Below, one piece after another: positions 1-10,187 of a stretch of 64,000 bases of DNA (the stretch's first letter is position 1; every line of letters begins with the position of its first letter). The stretch is from CBDIBC01 sp965276635 (GTDB lineage: Bacteria; Actinomycetota; Acidimicrobiia; Acidimicrobiales; Palsa-688), in NCBI GenBank assembly GCA_965276635.1, contig CBDIBC010000003.1, positions 248,001 to 312,000 on the forward strand, read 5' to 3'. The notes under the pieces were generated by a model. The model worked only from the letters and a program-made list of their open reading frames with translations. It was not told where the DNA came from and ran no database searches. The translations under genes and the position numbers were made by a program.

Positions 1-1358
1 GTAGACTTCCAGCTCGGCAGCTTCTCCAGGCGGTTGATGGTGGTGGCGTCGAAGCTCTGCTCGTCGAGAGGATCCGAGTAGCCGGCGTGCCCGTCCTGGT
101 AGGCGGGCGGCTTCAGGTAGGACACCGACGGCAGGTTCCCCGAGTCCGCCGCCGCCCAGAAGTCGCCCAGGCCGTACTGGTGGTTGGCCTGGTCGGTGTG
201 GCCGATCGCCGCCACCGAGGTGGGCGGCAGGTGCTGGGGGTTGGCCGTCGACGGGTAGTACTGGAAGGGCTCGTGGTGGGGGATGTAGTCGGTGACCGAC
301 GAACCCCCGACGTTCTTGTTGCTCTGCGAGCACACCTGGCTGGTGGTGGGCGCGCGGCCGTGTCCGGGCACGTAGCCGTCCGCGAAGCCGCCCTCGAACC
401 ACCCCCAGCTCACCCCGCCCGCGTTCAAGAGGTCACCGATGTTGGACCCGCCCATCTTGATGGTGCCCGCCGCCGTGTTGGCGTCGCCCCCATCTGCCGA
501 GGGCAGGTACGAGCACACGTCGTAGTAAGGGTCGCTGTCGCTGTAGACCGTCGCCGGACCCTGGGGGGCGATTGGCCCGGCGGCGGCCTCACCGGTGGAG
601 ATGGTGGTGGGGGTGGCTCCGGCGGGCAGGGTGCACGGTTGCGCCGTACCCGCCGGCCAGTACGTGGCGCTCTGGGGGCCGCAGACTGCCCCGTAGGTGT
701 TGGCGCTGGTCACGTTCAACGCACCGGGGGTGGACGGGCCGGTGCCGGTCCCGTAGGAGTTGTCACTCATGGCGAAGTGCTGGGCGTAGTTCCACAGGCC
801 GGTGACGGTGTTCCCATCGTAATAATCCATCACCGCCTTGTCATTGGCCGGGTCCTGGGAGGCGGTGACCGTGGCGGAGTTGCCCTCCTTGGCCAGGCAC
901 TCCGCCAGTGACAGGCCGTGGCCGGTGTTGGCCACGAAGCCGTCCATGGCCCCGTGGTCAAAGGCGTTCTGCTCCGCCGTGTAGCCGTGGTCCTGGTCGC
1001 AGGTCATGGCCTGCGATGCGCTCAGCCGCTGCGGGTTCGCCCCGTTAGGGTTGTTCGACAGCAACGATCCGCTCAGGCCGTTGACCGACGGAGTCCCGGT
1101 CGCGACGCTGAAGTGCGCGCCGTCGGTGTTGGCCGCAATCGGATACGAGCCGAAGTAGTGGTCGAACGACACGTTCTCGTTGAAGATCACCACCAGATGC
1201 TTGATCGGGGTGGACGTGTGTCCCGTCGCCGCACCAGGCATGGCCGCGGCGACGGGAGCGTCAAAGCCAACTCCTGCGGTCATCACCGTCGTTGCCAACG
1301 CGGCGACGCCCGCCGCGCCCAGTCGAAACCGCCGGTGCCAACGTCCGTGCCCGGTCAT
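1..1358 (-). CDS. Secreted phosphoesterase / phospholipase C-type phosphatase (3' end outside window)
   Basis: 452 codons are visible and the frame runs off the window edge, so the C-terminus is missing. The N-terminus has an RR-containing signal peptide (RRFRLGAAGVAAL, ending near residue 39) of Tat or Sec type. It is followed by NENVSFDHYFGSYP (residues 60-73), the metal-binding signature of the PF04185 phosphoesterase family (non-haemolytic phospholipase C, acid phosphatase AcpA). A second family motif, HHEPFQYY, lies further on. The enzyme should hydrolyse phosphate mono- or diesters outside the membrane. ATG 1358 has GAGGAGG about 8 nt upstream; ATG 1364 in the same frame is too close to it. 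The exact substrate cannot be told. Confidence 0.85.
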   Translation of the reverse strand, partial: MTGHGRWHRRFRLGAAGVAALATTVMTAGVGFDAPVAAAMPGAATGHTSTPIKHLVVIFNENVSFDHYFGSYPIAANTDGAHFSVATGTPSVNGLSGSLLSNNPNGANPQRLSASQAMTCDQDHGYTAEQNAFDHGAMDGFVANTGHGLSLAECLAKEGNSATVTASQDPANDKAVMDYYDGNTVTGLWNYAQHFAMSDNSYGTGTGPSTPGALNVTSANTYGAVCGPQSATYWPAGTAQPCTLPAGATPTTISTGEAAAGPIAPQGPATVYSDSDPYYDVCSYLPSADGGDANTAAGTIKMGGSNIGDLLNAGGVSWGWFEGGFADGYVPGHGRAPTTSQVCSQSNKNVGGSSVTDYIPHHEPFQYYPSTANPQHLPPTSVAAIGHTDQANHQYGLGDFWAAADSGNLPSVSYLKPPAYQDGHAGYSDPLDEQSFDATTINRLEKLPSWKS

Positions 1359-1952
1359 CGCCATCGCCTCCTCGGAGTGGTTGAACAACGCCGACGAAAC
1401 TGCCAGGCCCACACGACCGCCGTCGTACGGGACAGAGAACGTTGGGCAAAGAAGACATGAAAGTGGGGAGCGAGAGCGGGCACCCCCAGGAGGGGACGGC
1501 CGGGCCCTGCGCCTGGGGGCGGTAGCGGTGGTCGTCGCCTCCCAATCCACCGCGGCGCCGCGACCTGGCCTGCACGGCGCCCACCTGGTGCCGCAACCGT
1601 GACCCACGCCAACGACCTTTTCGCCAAGGCGGCCCTGCGGACCGCGCCGAGGCCGTGCGATACGCCGACCGCCACGGCATAGCCGACCGCTACAGCGGAG
1701 GAGCAACGCCGCATCAGTGAACGGCCACTCCGGGGATGCGCCGCCGGGCCGCCGCTGGTCGGTCTGCGCCCGGTCAGCGACGGCCAGCCGAGCCCGTTCG
1801 GAATGCTAGATCCGGCGTGGACCCACGGTGGCCATGACGGCAGACCGCCACTCGACGCCCATTGCTATGGAAATATGAGTCTTATTGGAACAACTTTGCT
1901 GCCTATCTCGTTACCCTTTGTACAGTTACTTCATTACGTCTGGAGTGTCACG
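1359..1952. promoter_or_regulatory. 594-nt divergent intergenic region between phosphoesterase and lon
   Basis: No convincing gene is seen; the open frames here lack homology-like features. Most of it is GC-rich, but the last 90 nt (about 1860-1945) are clearly AT-richer, as expected for the lon promoter. I could not find a HAIR-type (HspR) inverted repeat. GGAG at 1942-1945 is the lon ribosome binding site. Confidence 0.4.
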
Positions 1953-4364
<2,412 letters not shown>

Positions 4365-4380
4365 GCGACGCCTAGGCCCA

Positions 4381-4413
4381 ATCACGGCGCGATGCGCGTC
4401 ATCGCGCCGTGAT
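4381..4413. terminator. Perfect 13-bp inverted repeat downstream of lon
   Basis: ATCACGGCGCGAT and its exact reverse complement are separated by 7 nt, 17 nt after the lon stop codon. The GC-rich stem fits a factor-independent terminator as found in high-GC actinobacteria; there is no long T tract, so termination strength is inferred. Confidence 0.65.
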
Positions 4414-4474
4414 TCGCCTGATCGGAGAAACCGTTGCTACATATGACTTTCTAGACTCGGCTGGCGTCAAAGTC

Positions 4475-4487
4475 CTTGACGTTCAAG
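4475..4487. promoter_or_regulatory. Small palindrome in the HU promoter region
   Basis: CTTGACGTTCAAG (5-bp arms, 3-nt centre) lies in an AT-richer stretch 73 nt before the HU start codon, with TTGAC-like hexamers around it. It may be a -35 element or an operator. It is not a match to the full HspR HAIR consensus. Confidence 0.3.
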
Positions 4488-4560
4488 GGAAATGCTTGAC
4501 CTGCACGAGAAAAACCTCTTTCATGACAGGCAACTTCCCCAACCGATCCAGGAGGTGGCG

Positions 4561-4992
4561 GTGAACCGCACAGAGCTCGTCGAGAAGGTTGCCAACGCGG
4601 CAGGTCTCGAGAAGAAACAGGCCGAAGCCGCAGTTGTGGCGTTCGTCGATTCCGTGATCGCCCAGGCCAAGTCCGGCCAGAAGGTGTCGATCTTCGGGTT
4701 CGGAACGTTCACGCCGACCTCGCGCGCGGCGCGCACTGGCCGGAACCCACAGACGGGTGCACCGGTCAAGATCGCTGCGTCCAAGGGGGTGCGTTTCGCT
4801 CCGGCCCAGGCGTTCAAGTCCACCTTGAACAGCCGTGGCGCCGCCAAGAAGGCGACGCCGGCCAAGAAGGCTCCGGCAGCCAAGAAGGCGGTCACGGCCA
4901 AGAAGGTCGCCACAGTCAAGAAGGCTCCGGCAGCCAAGAAGGCGCCGGCCAAGACGGCCAGGGCCACCGCAAAGAGCGCCAAGAAGCGCTGA
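4561..4992 (+). CDS. hup: HU DNA-binding protein with Lys/Ala-rich C-terminal tail (HupB/Hlp type)
   Basis: Nucleoid-associated dimeric DNA-bending protein. Residues 1-91 are a complete HU fold (NRTELVEKVANAAGLEKKQA, FGFGTF) with the DNA-intercalating arm signature RNPQTG at 61-66. Residues 92-143 are a tail of AAKK/PAKK repeats, as in mycobacterial HupB, which adds non-specific DNA compaction. The GTG at 4561 is chosen because AGGAGG sits 5 nt upstream and NRTEL is the normal HU start. The next gene, 15 nt downstream, is another basic chromatin-like protein, so the two are probably co-transcribed. Confidence 0.93.
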   Translation: MNRTELVEKVANAAGLEKKQAEAAVVAFVDSVIAQAKSGQKVSIFGFGTFTPTSRAARTGRNPQTGAPVKIAASKGVRFAPAQAFKSTLNSRGAAKKATPAKKAPAAKKAVTAKKVATVKKAPAAKKAPAKTARATAKSAKKR

Positions 4993-5007
4993 AGGGAACC
5001 TGACCAT

Positions 5008-5859
5008 ATGACACCTGCCCGGAAGACATCGGCGCCCAGGACCATGCGGGCCGTCCCGGCGACGCGCGCCACCACCAAGCGGACGGCGGCGGCAGCCATC
5101 AAGACGGTGGCGGCCAAGGCCGCCGAGGTAGCCGCGGAGGTCGCTGAGTCGGCGGCTTCGGCCCTCGAGTCGTCGTCGGCGGTCACTGCCGCCGGTGCTC
5201 GATCGGTCAAGCGATCGGCAGCTGCGACCAAGAGGAGCGCGGCTCGCTCCGCGGCGGCGCAGAAGGGTGTCGCGACCCGGGCAGCCAAGTCGACGCCTGC
5301 AGCCAAGACGGTGCGCAAGGCGACCAAGGCCACGACGAGCACCGCCAAGGCCGCGGCCAAGAAGGCGAGCACAGCGCGAGCCACCGCGGTCAAGAAGACT
5401 GCTGCGGCGAAGAAGACCACCGCCAAGAAGGCCACGGCGGCGAAGAAGACCACCGGCAGGAAGGCGACTGCGGCCAAGGCGGCGACCAGTAGGAAGTCGG
5501 CGCCGAAGAAGGTCGGGGTGAAGAAGGCGGCGGCCAGCAAGACGACCGCGGCCAAGAGGACCACGGCCAGGAAGGCCACGGCCAGGAAGGCCACGGCCAG
5601 GAAGGATCCTGCGACGAGGAAGGTTCCTGCGACGAGGACGACGGCGGCGAAGAAGGCGACGACGGCCCGGAAAGCCGGCGCCACGCGGACCACCGTGACG
5701 ACTCGTCGGACACCGGTCAAGAGGGCCGCTGCCAGCCGGGCCGCATCGAAGGCGGCGACCACCCGCCAGGTCCGGGCCGCCGGTTCCTCGGCCACCTCGG
5801 CGGCCAAGTCGGTACGCTCGGCCGCCAAGTCCACGGCGAAACGAGCGGCCAGCCGCTGA
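5008..5859 (+). CDS. Histone H1-like Ala/Lys/Thr/Arg-rich protein
   Basis: 283 aa made almost wholly of Ala, Lys, Thr, Arg and Ser, with recurring AAKK, ATARK and TAAKK tetrads. No globular domain is seen. A short acidic-helical patch (EVAAEVAESAASALESS, about 37-53) breaks the basic run near the N-terminus. It resembles the C-terminal tails of eukaryotic H1 and of bacterial Hc1/HupB without the HU body. It probably binds DNA electrostatically and works with the HU encoded just upstream. The reading frame is kept over 850 nt and base composition matches codon bias for Lys (AAG), which supports translation. The function is inferred from composition only. Confidence 0.8.
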   Translation: MTPARKTSAPRTMRAVPATRATTKRTAAAAIKTVAAKAAEVAAEVAESAASALESSSAVTAAGARSVKRSAAATKRSAARSAAAQKGVATRAAKSTPAAKTVRKATKATTSTAKAAAKKASTARATAVKKTAAAKKTTAKKATAAKKTTGRKATAAKAATSRKSAPKKVGVKKAAASKTTAAKRTTARKATARKATARKDPATRKVPATRTTAAKKATTARKAGATRTTVTTRRTPVKRAAASRAASKAATTRQVRAAGSSATSAAKSVRSAAKSTAKRAASR

Positions 5860-5892
5860 GTCGGCCGGGCTCCAGGTCTCTGCGCCCGCCCG

Positions 5893-6489
5893 TCAGCCGG
5901 CTCTGACAGGCGGGGACGTGGCGCCCGTGACGGCGATCAGGTCGTCGGGCACGTCGACGTCCCAGGCCAGCGACGAGATGCGCGCCACACGACGCGGCCC
6001 CCCCAGACGCTCGGCTTCGGCACAATGCCGGGCGAACGAGCCGGGACCGTAGGAGAACGCGAACGGGCGCTCGGTCAGGGCGGCCAGGACGTTCGTGCCG
6101 TCCTCGCGTCGGTCGGGAACGATGGTGGTGCCCCGGAACTCGGCGATCCCGCGGAGATCGTCGGCCAGCGGCAGGTCACCGGCCGCCACCACGACCAGCT
6201 CGGCGCCCGCCCGACGGAGGTGGTCGACGCCTTCGTGGACCGCTCGGTTCAGGCCCCGCCCCGGCGTCCAGATGACGAGGGCTCCGAGCCCCCGGGCCCA
6301 GTCCGCCACCTGCCGGTCGTCGCAGACGACGGCAACTGGCAGGCCGGCCGCCGACGCCACCACTCGCTCGGCCATCGTCCGGGCCAGCTCGGCGCGGCGA
6401 TCGGCAGGGAGAGCCGGCGCCAGCCGGAGCTTGGCCAGCCCGAACGCCTTGACGGGGATCAGGACCGCCGTCGGTCCGAGCCATGCCAC
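5893..6489 (-). CDS. cofC: Phospholactate/phosphoenolpyruvate guanylyltransferase, F420 biosynthesis
   Basis: 198 aa MobA-like nucleotidyltransferase of the CofC/FbiD family, which joins GMP to 2-phospholactate or PEP to give the activated side chain for coenzyme F420. Family marks are the N-terminal PVKAFGLAKLRLAP, AAGDLPLADDL (metal-binding Asp region) and PDRREDGTNVL. In actinobacteria PEP is the usual substrate (FbiD). The frame starts at an ATG and is convergent with the histone-like gene. An F420-type LLM oxidoreductase lies at 54.6 kb, in line with F420 use in this organism; fbiA/fbiB are not in the window. Confidence 0.9.
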   Translation of the reverse strand: MAWLGPTAVLIPVKAFGLAKLRLAPALPADRRAELARTMAERVVASAAGLPVAVVCDDRQVADWARGLGALVIWTPGRGLNRAVHEGVDHLRRAGAELVVVAAGDLPLADDLRGIAEFRGTTIVPDRREDGTNVLAALTERPFAFSYGPGSFARHCAEAERLGGPRRVARISSLAWDVDVPDDLIAVTGATSPPVRAG

Positions 6490-6586
6490 GCGCGCATCCT
6501 ACGGCTTGGGCGGTCGTCGGCACTGCGCTACGCCTTGACCACGCTACGGTGGCTGCGGTGATCGGTGCCGGAGCCTTCGTCCGCTG

Positions 6587-7339
6587 ATGCGGCTCCTGCT
6601 GCCGAGCGGCGCGACCGGATCGGTCGAGGCCCCCGACCTCCAGAGGCTGTACCGGCCGCCACCCGGCCGTCATGTCCGGGCCAACCTGGTGGTGAGCGTG
6701 GACGGCGCCGTCGAGCTCGACGGCGTGAGCGGCGGGCTGGGGGGGCCCGGCGATCGGGCGGTGTTCGCCGTCCTCCGGGCCATGGCCGACGTGGTGGTCG
6801 CTGGCTCGGGGACCGTGAAGGCCGAGGACTACGGCCCGGTCCGTGTCAGCCCGTCCCACCGGGCCGAACGGGCCCAGCGAGGGCAGCCTCCCGACGTGCC
6901 CGTTGCCGTCGTCACCAATCGCGCCGACCTGGACCCGGCCAGCCGGCTGTTCCACGCCGACGGGGGGGCTCGACCCATCGTCATCACCTGCACATCTGCA
7001 ACCGAGGCCCGCCGGCGGGCGCTCCACGAGGTGGCCGACGTCGTCGTCTGCGGCGATCAGCAGGTCGACGATGCGCTGGCTCTTGACGCGCTGGCGGACC
7101 GCGGACTGCTCCACGTGCTCTGCGAGGGAGGCCCGACGCTCGTGACCCGTTGGATGGCCGGCGCCCTCGTCGATGAGCTGTGCGTCTCGCATGCCCCCGT
7201 GCTGGCCGGTCCCGGCCGGTTCCCGCTGAGCGCAGGGGTACCCTTCGAGCACCCCGTTCGGCTGCGCCTGGCTCACCTGTTGGAAGCCGACGGCATCCTC
7301 ATCGGTCGCTATGCGGTGACCCGAGCGGACGACGCATGA
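6587..7339 (+). CDS. RibD C-terminal-domain pyrimidine reductase family protein
   Basis: 250 aa with the dihydrofolate-reductase-like RibD_C fold: RANLVVSVDGAVELDG near the N-terminus, VVVAGSGTVKAEDYGP in the nucleotide-binding region and LCEGGPTLVTRWMAGALVDEL in the C-terminal part. Such stand-alone proteins reduce the ribosylamino-pyrimidine intermediate of riboflavin synthesis or act as alternative reductases; the exact substrate is unknown. There is no N-terminal deaminase domain. The stop overlaps the selD start by 4 nt (ATGA), so the two are translationally coupled. Confidence 0.8.
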   Translation: MRLLLPSGATGSVEAPDLQRLYRPPPGRHVRANLVVSVDGAVELDGVSGGLGGPGDRAVFAVLRAMADVVVAGSGTVKAEDYGPVRVSPSHRAERAQRGQPPDVPVAVVTNRADLDPASRLFHADGGARPIVITCTSATEARRRALHEVADVVVCGDQQVDDALALDALADRGLLHVLCEGGPTLVTRWMAGALVDELCVSHAPVLAGPGRFPLSAGVPFEHPVRLRLAHLLEADGILIGRYAVTRADDA

Positions 7340-8364
7340 GCGCCCTCGCCGACTCCGTGCCGCCGACCGGCCCAGTGCGGCTGACCGAATGGACGACGTG
7401 TGGCGGTTGCGCGGCCAAGTGGGGCGCGTCGCTGCTGGAGTCACTCGTCGATCACCTCCCGTTGGATCCCGAACCGTCCCTCCTCGTGGGCCTCGACCCG
7501 TCTGACGACGCCGCGGTCTACCGCATCACCGACGACGTGGCGCTGGTGTCGACCACCGACTTCTTCCCGCCTCTGGTGGACGACCCGGCCGACTTCGGTG
7601 CGGTGGCGGCGGCCAACGCCTGCTCCGACGTGTTCGCCATGGGCGGGCAGGTTCTGGTCGCCCTGAACGTTGCCGCCTTCCCCGAGCAGCTTCCCACCCC
7701 AGCCATCGCAGCCATCCTGGCCGCCGCCGCCGCCGTGGTGAGAGACGCCGGTGGTCGCGTCGCGGGCGGCCACACCATCCGCTCCGACGAGCCCATCTTC
7801 GGTTTGGCCGTACAAGGCGTCGTCCATCCCGATCGGATCTGGACCAAGGCCGGAGCACGGCCGGGGGACGCACTGGTGCTGTCGAAGCCGGTGGGCACCG
7901 GGATCGTCCTGGCCGGCGCCACATCGGAGCAGAAGGCCGTGGCCGTCCACGGCATGCGGGCGTTGAACCGGGCTGCGGCCACCGTCCTGAGAGGCCTGCC
8001 AGGGCCGCCCCACGCCGTCACCGACGTCACCGGCTTTGGCCTGGCCGGGCATGCCTGGGAGATGGCCGACCGCTCGAACGCAGCACTGGTGATCGACACC
8101 GCCGCCGTCCCTCTGTACCCGGGCGCGATGGACTGCGCCCGCGCCGGCGTCCGCACCGGCGGTGATGCCCGGAACCGGACCCATCTGGAGGGCAAGGTGC
8201 GGAGCGACGCCGACGGTGCCCTCGACGTGTTGATGTTTGACCCACAAACGTCCGGCGGGCTCCTGGCCGCGGTCGATGCCTCGTCCGTGGCGACCCTGGT
8301 CGCCGCCGGATTCGCGCTGATCGGGCAGGTGGGAGACGGCCCGGCATCCGTTCGCCTGTCATGA
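7336..8364 (+). CDS. selD: Selenide, water dikinase
   Basis: 342 aa; makes selenophosphate from selenide and ATP for selenocysteine or selenouridine synthesis. The nucleophile/lysine motif GGCAAK places C25 and K28 at the positions of E. coli C17 and K20, so this is a Cys and not a Sec version. GGHTIRSDEPIFGLAVQG and DVTGFGLAGHAWEM are strong family signatures. Coupled by ATGA overlaps to the gene before and to rnhB after. No selA, selB, tRNA-Sec or ybbB is in the window, so the use of the product is unknown. Confidence 0.92.
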   Translation: MSALADSVPPTGPVRLTEWTTCGGCAAKWGASLLESLVDHLPLDPEPSLLVGLDPSDDAAVYRITDDVALVSTTDFFPPLVDDPADFGAVAAANACSDVFAMGGQVLVALNVAAFPEQLPTPAIAAILAAAAAVVRDAGGRVAGGHTIRSDEPIFGLAVQGVVHPDRIWTKAGARPGDALVLSKPVGTGIVLAGATSEQKAVAVHGMRALNRAAATVLRGLPGPPHAVTDVTGFGLAGHAWEMADRSNAALVIDTAAVPLYPGAMDCARAGVRTGGDARNRTHLEGKVRSDADGALDVLMFDPQTSGGLLAAVDASSVATLVAAGFALIGQVGDGPASVRLS

Positions 8365-9053
8365 CATCCGCCAATCGGGCCGCGCCCGCCCGCCGGGCTC
8401 CGACCCTACGAGTGGAGCGCAGCCTCTGGGATGCGGGCGCCGAGGTGGTGGTCGGCGTCGACGAGGTGGGTCGCGGCTCGTGGGCCGGACCGCTCATGGT
8501 GGGAGCGGCCGTCCTGCCGAAGGACCGGCGCGTCTACGGCGTCCGCGACTCCAAGATGTTGCGAGAAGGCCAACGCGAGCGGCTCTACGACCGGGTGGCC
8601 TCGTGGTGCGCAGCCTGGTCGGTCGGTGCCGCCAGCCAGGTTGAGTGCGACCGCCTCGGCATGTCCGACGCCCAGCGCCTGGCCGCCAGGCGGGCCATCG
8701 GCGGCCTCGGGGTCGAGCCCGACCAGGTGCTCGTCGACGGCAACTGGGACTTCGTCGGCATGGGCTGCACCCGGCGGATCGTGCGCGGTGACGCCACCTG
8801 CCTCACCATCTCAGCCGCATCGGTCCTGGCCAAAGTGACCCGCGACCGGCTCATGCGTGCCGAGTCCGTCCACTACCCCGGCTACGACTTCGAGTTCAAC
8901 AAGGGCTATCCGTGCCCCCGCCACAAGATGGCGCTCCAGGCCTACGGCCCCACCGCCATCCACCGCCGGACCTGGGTGTTCATGGACCACCTGGCCTGGG
9001 GGACGGCCGGCGCCCATCGGTGGGATCCGCCGCCGGAGCCCGAAGACCGGTGA
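8361..9053 (+). CDS. rnhB: Ribonuclease HII
   Basis: 230 aa, a normal length for RNase HII, which removes RNA primers and single ribonucleotides from DNA. The active-site motif GVDEVGRGSWAGPL gives the first Asp-Glu pair. DSKMLREGQRERLY, VLVDGNWDF and SAASVLAKVTRDRLM hold the other conserved positions, including the third and fourth acidic residues. Starts inside the selD stop codon (ATGA) and overlaps the next gene by GTGA. Confidence 0.95.
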   Translation: MTSANRAAPARRAPTLRVERSLWDAGAEVVVGVDEVGRGSWAGPLMVGAAVLPKDRRVYGVRDSKMLREGQRERLYDRVASWCAAWSVGAASQVECDRLGMSDAQRLAARRAIGGLGVEPDQVLVDGNWDFVGMGCTRRIVRGDATCLTISAASVLAKVTRDRLMRAESVHYPGYDFEFNKGYPCPRHKMALQAYGPTAIHRRTWVFMDHLAWGTAGAHRWDPPPEPEDR

Positions 9054-9841
9054 CCGACCGGGTCGCATCGGACCGCCGCCGACCCGATGCCGCCCGCCTC
9101 GACGGTGCCCTCGAACCGCCCGGCGACGGCCGGGTGCACCGCGGCCGGCGACGGGTGCGCCTTGCTGACGTCCGCCCCTCCGGTCGCCTCCGCCTGGACG
9201 GGATGGCCCGATACCTCCAGGACATCGCCGCGGACGACGTGCGCGATGCCGGCATCGAAGGCGTTGTCTCGTGGGTCGTTCGCCGCACCACGGTCGGGGT
9301 GGTGCGCCCCCCTCGCTACGACGACGAGGTGGAGCTGGCCACGTGGTGCTCGGGCAGCGGCGCGGCGTGGGCCGAACGACGCACGACGATGACCGTCGGA
9401 GGTCGCGTTGCCGTCGAGGCCTCCTCGCTGTGGGCGGCACTCGACGCCAACGCCGGACGACCGGTGGTCCTGCCCCCGTCGTTCTTCGACGCGTACCACG
9501 GGGCCACACCCCGGCGCCGGGTCGGGGCACGGCTCGTCCACGACGACGCCCCGCGAGTGCCGGCATCCACGACGGCGTGGGCATTGCGCGCCGCCGACTT
9601 CGACCTCCTCGACCACGTGAACAACGCAGTGGCCTGGACCGCTATCGAAGAATGGCAGGCCGCCGACCCCCACCGGCACATCCGGGCCGGTGAGGTCGAG
9701 TACCGACGTCCCATCGACTGCGCTCGAGCCCTCGACATCGTCGATGGGCCCCCAGCCGCCGATGGCACGCAGGCTCTGTGGTTGGTGCACGGCACCACCG
9801 CAGCCGTCTCCGCCCGACTACGCCTGGTCCCACCCGACTGA
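9050..9841 (+). CDS. Acyl-ACP thioesterase-like double hotdog protein
   Basis: 263 aa. LRLDGMARYLQDIAADDVRDAG followed by VVRRTTVGVVRPPRYDDEVEL is typical of the PF01643 acyl-ACP thioesterase fold. A second hotdog half contains ADFDLLDHVNNAVAW, the usual D-x-x-x-H-V-N-N active-site region. It probably releases fatty acids or short acyl groups from ACP or CoA. GTG 9050 is chosen because it overlaps the rnhB stop (GTGA) and starts where the family begins. Its last codons and stop are part of the first unit of the 69-nt tandem array that follows. Confidence 0.8.
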   Translation: MTDRVASDRRRPDAARLDGALEPPGDGRVHRGRRRVRLADVRPSGRLRLDGMARYLQDIAADDVRDAGIEGVVSWVVRRTTVGVVRPPRYDDEVELATWCSGSGAAWAERRTTMTVGGRVAVEASSLWAALDANAGRPVVLPPSFFDAYHGATPRRRVGARLVHDDAPRVPASTTAWALRAADFDLLDHVNNAVAWTAIEEWQAADPHRHIRAGEVEYRRPIDCARALDIVDGPPAADGTQALWLVHGTTAAVSARLRLVPPD

Positions 9842-10172
9842 TGCTCTTCTGCCGGCGGGCGCCCCAACCCGCCGGTCGTCGAGGTGGGGGCCCCAGCCCC
9901 ACCCGACTGATGCTCTTCTGCCGGCGGGCGCCCCAACCCGCCGGTCGTCGAGGTGGGGGCCCCAGCCCCACCCGACTGATGCTCTTCTGCCGGCGGGCGC
10001 CCCAACCCGCCGGTCGTCGAGGTGGGGGCCCCAGCCCCACCCGACTGATGCTCTTCTGCCGGCGGGCGCCCCAACCCGCCGGTCGTCGAGGTGGGGGCCC
10101 CAGCCCCACCCGACTGACTGCCGGCGGGCGCCCCAACCCGCCGGTCGTCGAGGTGGGGGCCCAGCCCCACCC
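9829..10172. repeat. 69-nt tandem array, four full units plus a shortened fifth
   Basis: Units start at about 9841, 9910, 9979 and 10048 with exact 69-nt spacing and near-perfect identity. A fifth copy from about 10111 has lost the ATGCTCTT part. Each unit contains a perfect hairpin CCGGCGGG/CCCGCCGG and a second one GGTGGGG/CCCCACC. The first unit begins with the final codons and TGA of the thioesterase gene. Because 69 is a multiple of 3, frames stay open through it on both strands, but these look like by-products. There are no unique spacers, so it is not a CRISPR. Confidence 0.95.
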
Positions 10173-10187
10173 CTGGCCGGGAGTACG

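Noticed and set aside
5008..5859. Minus-strand hydrophobic protein (Ala/Val/Leu-rich frame) opposite the histone-like gene
   Set aside because: A Lys/Ala-rich gene read backwards always gives a Leu/Ala/Val-rich frame; the plus strand has the start site and the link to HU.
9316..10170. Minus-strand protein with 23-residue repeats across the 69-nt array
   Set aside because: A 69-nt unit leaves all frames open; the frame runs antisense through the thioesterase gene, has no ribosome binding site and no family features.
9829..10172. CRISPR array
   Set aside because: Units follow each other directly with no unique spacers, and the 69-nt unit is far too uniform; no cas genes are in the window.
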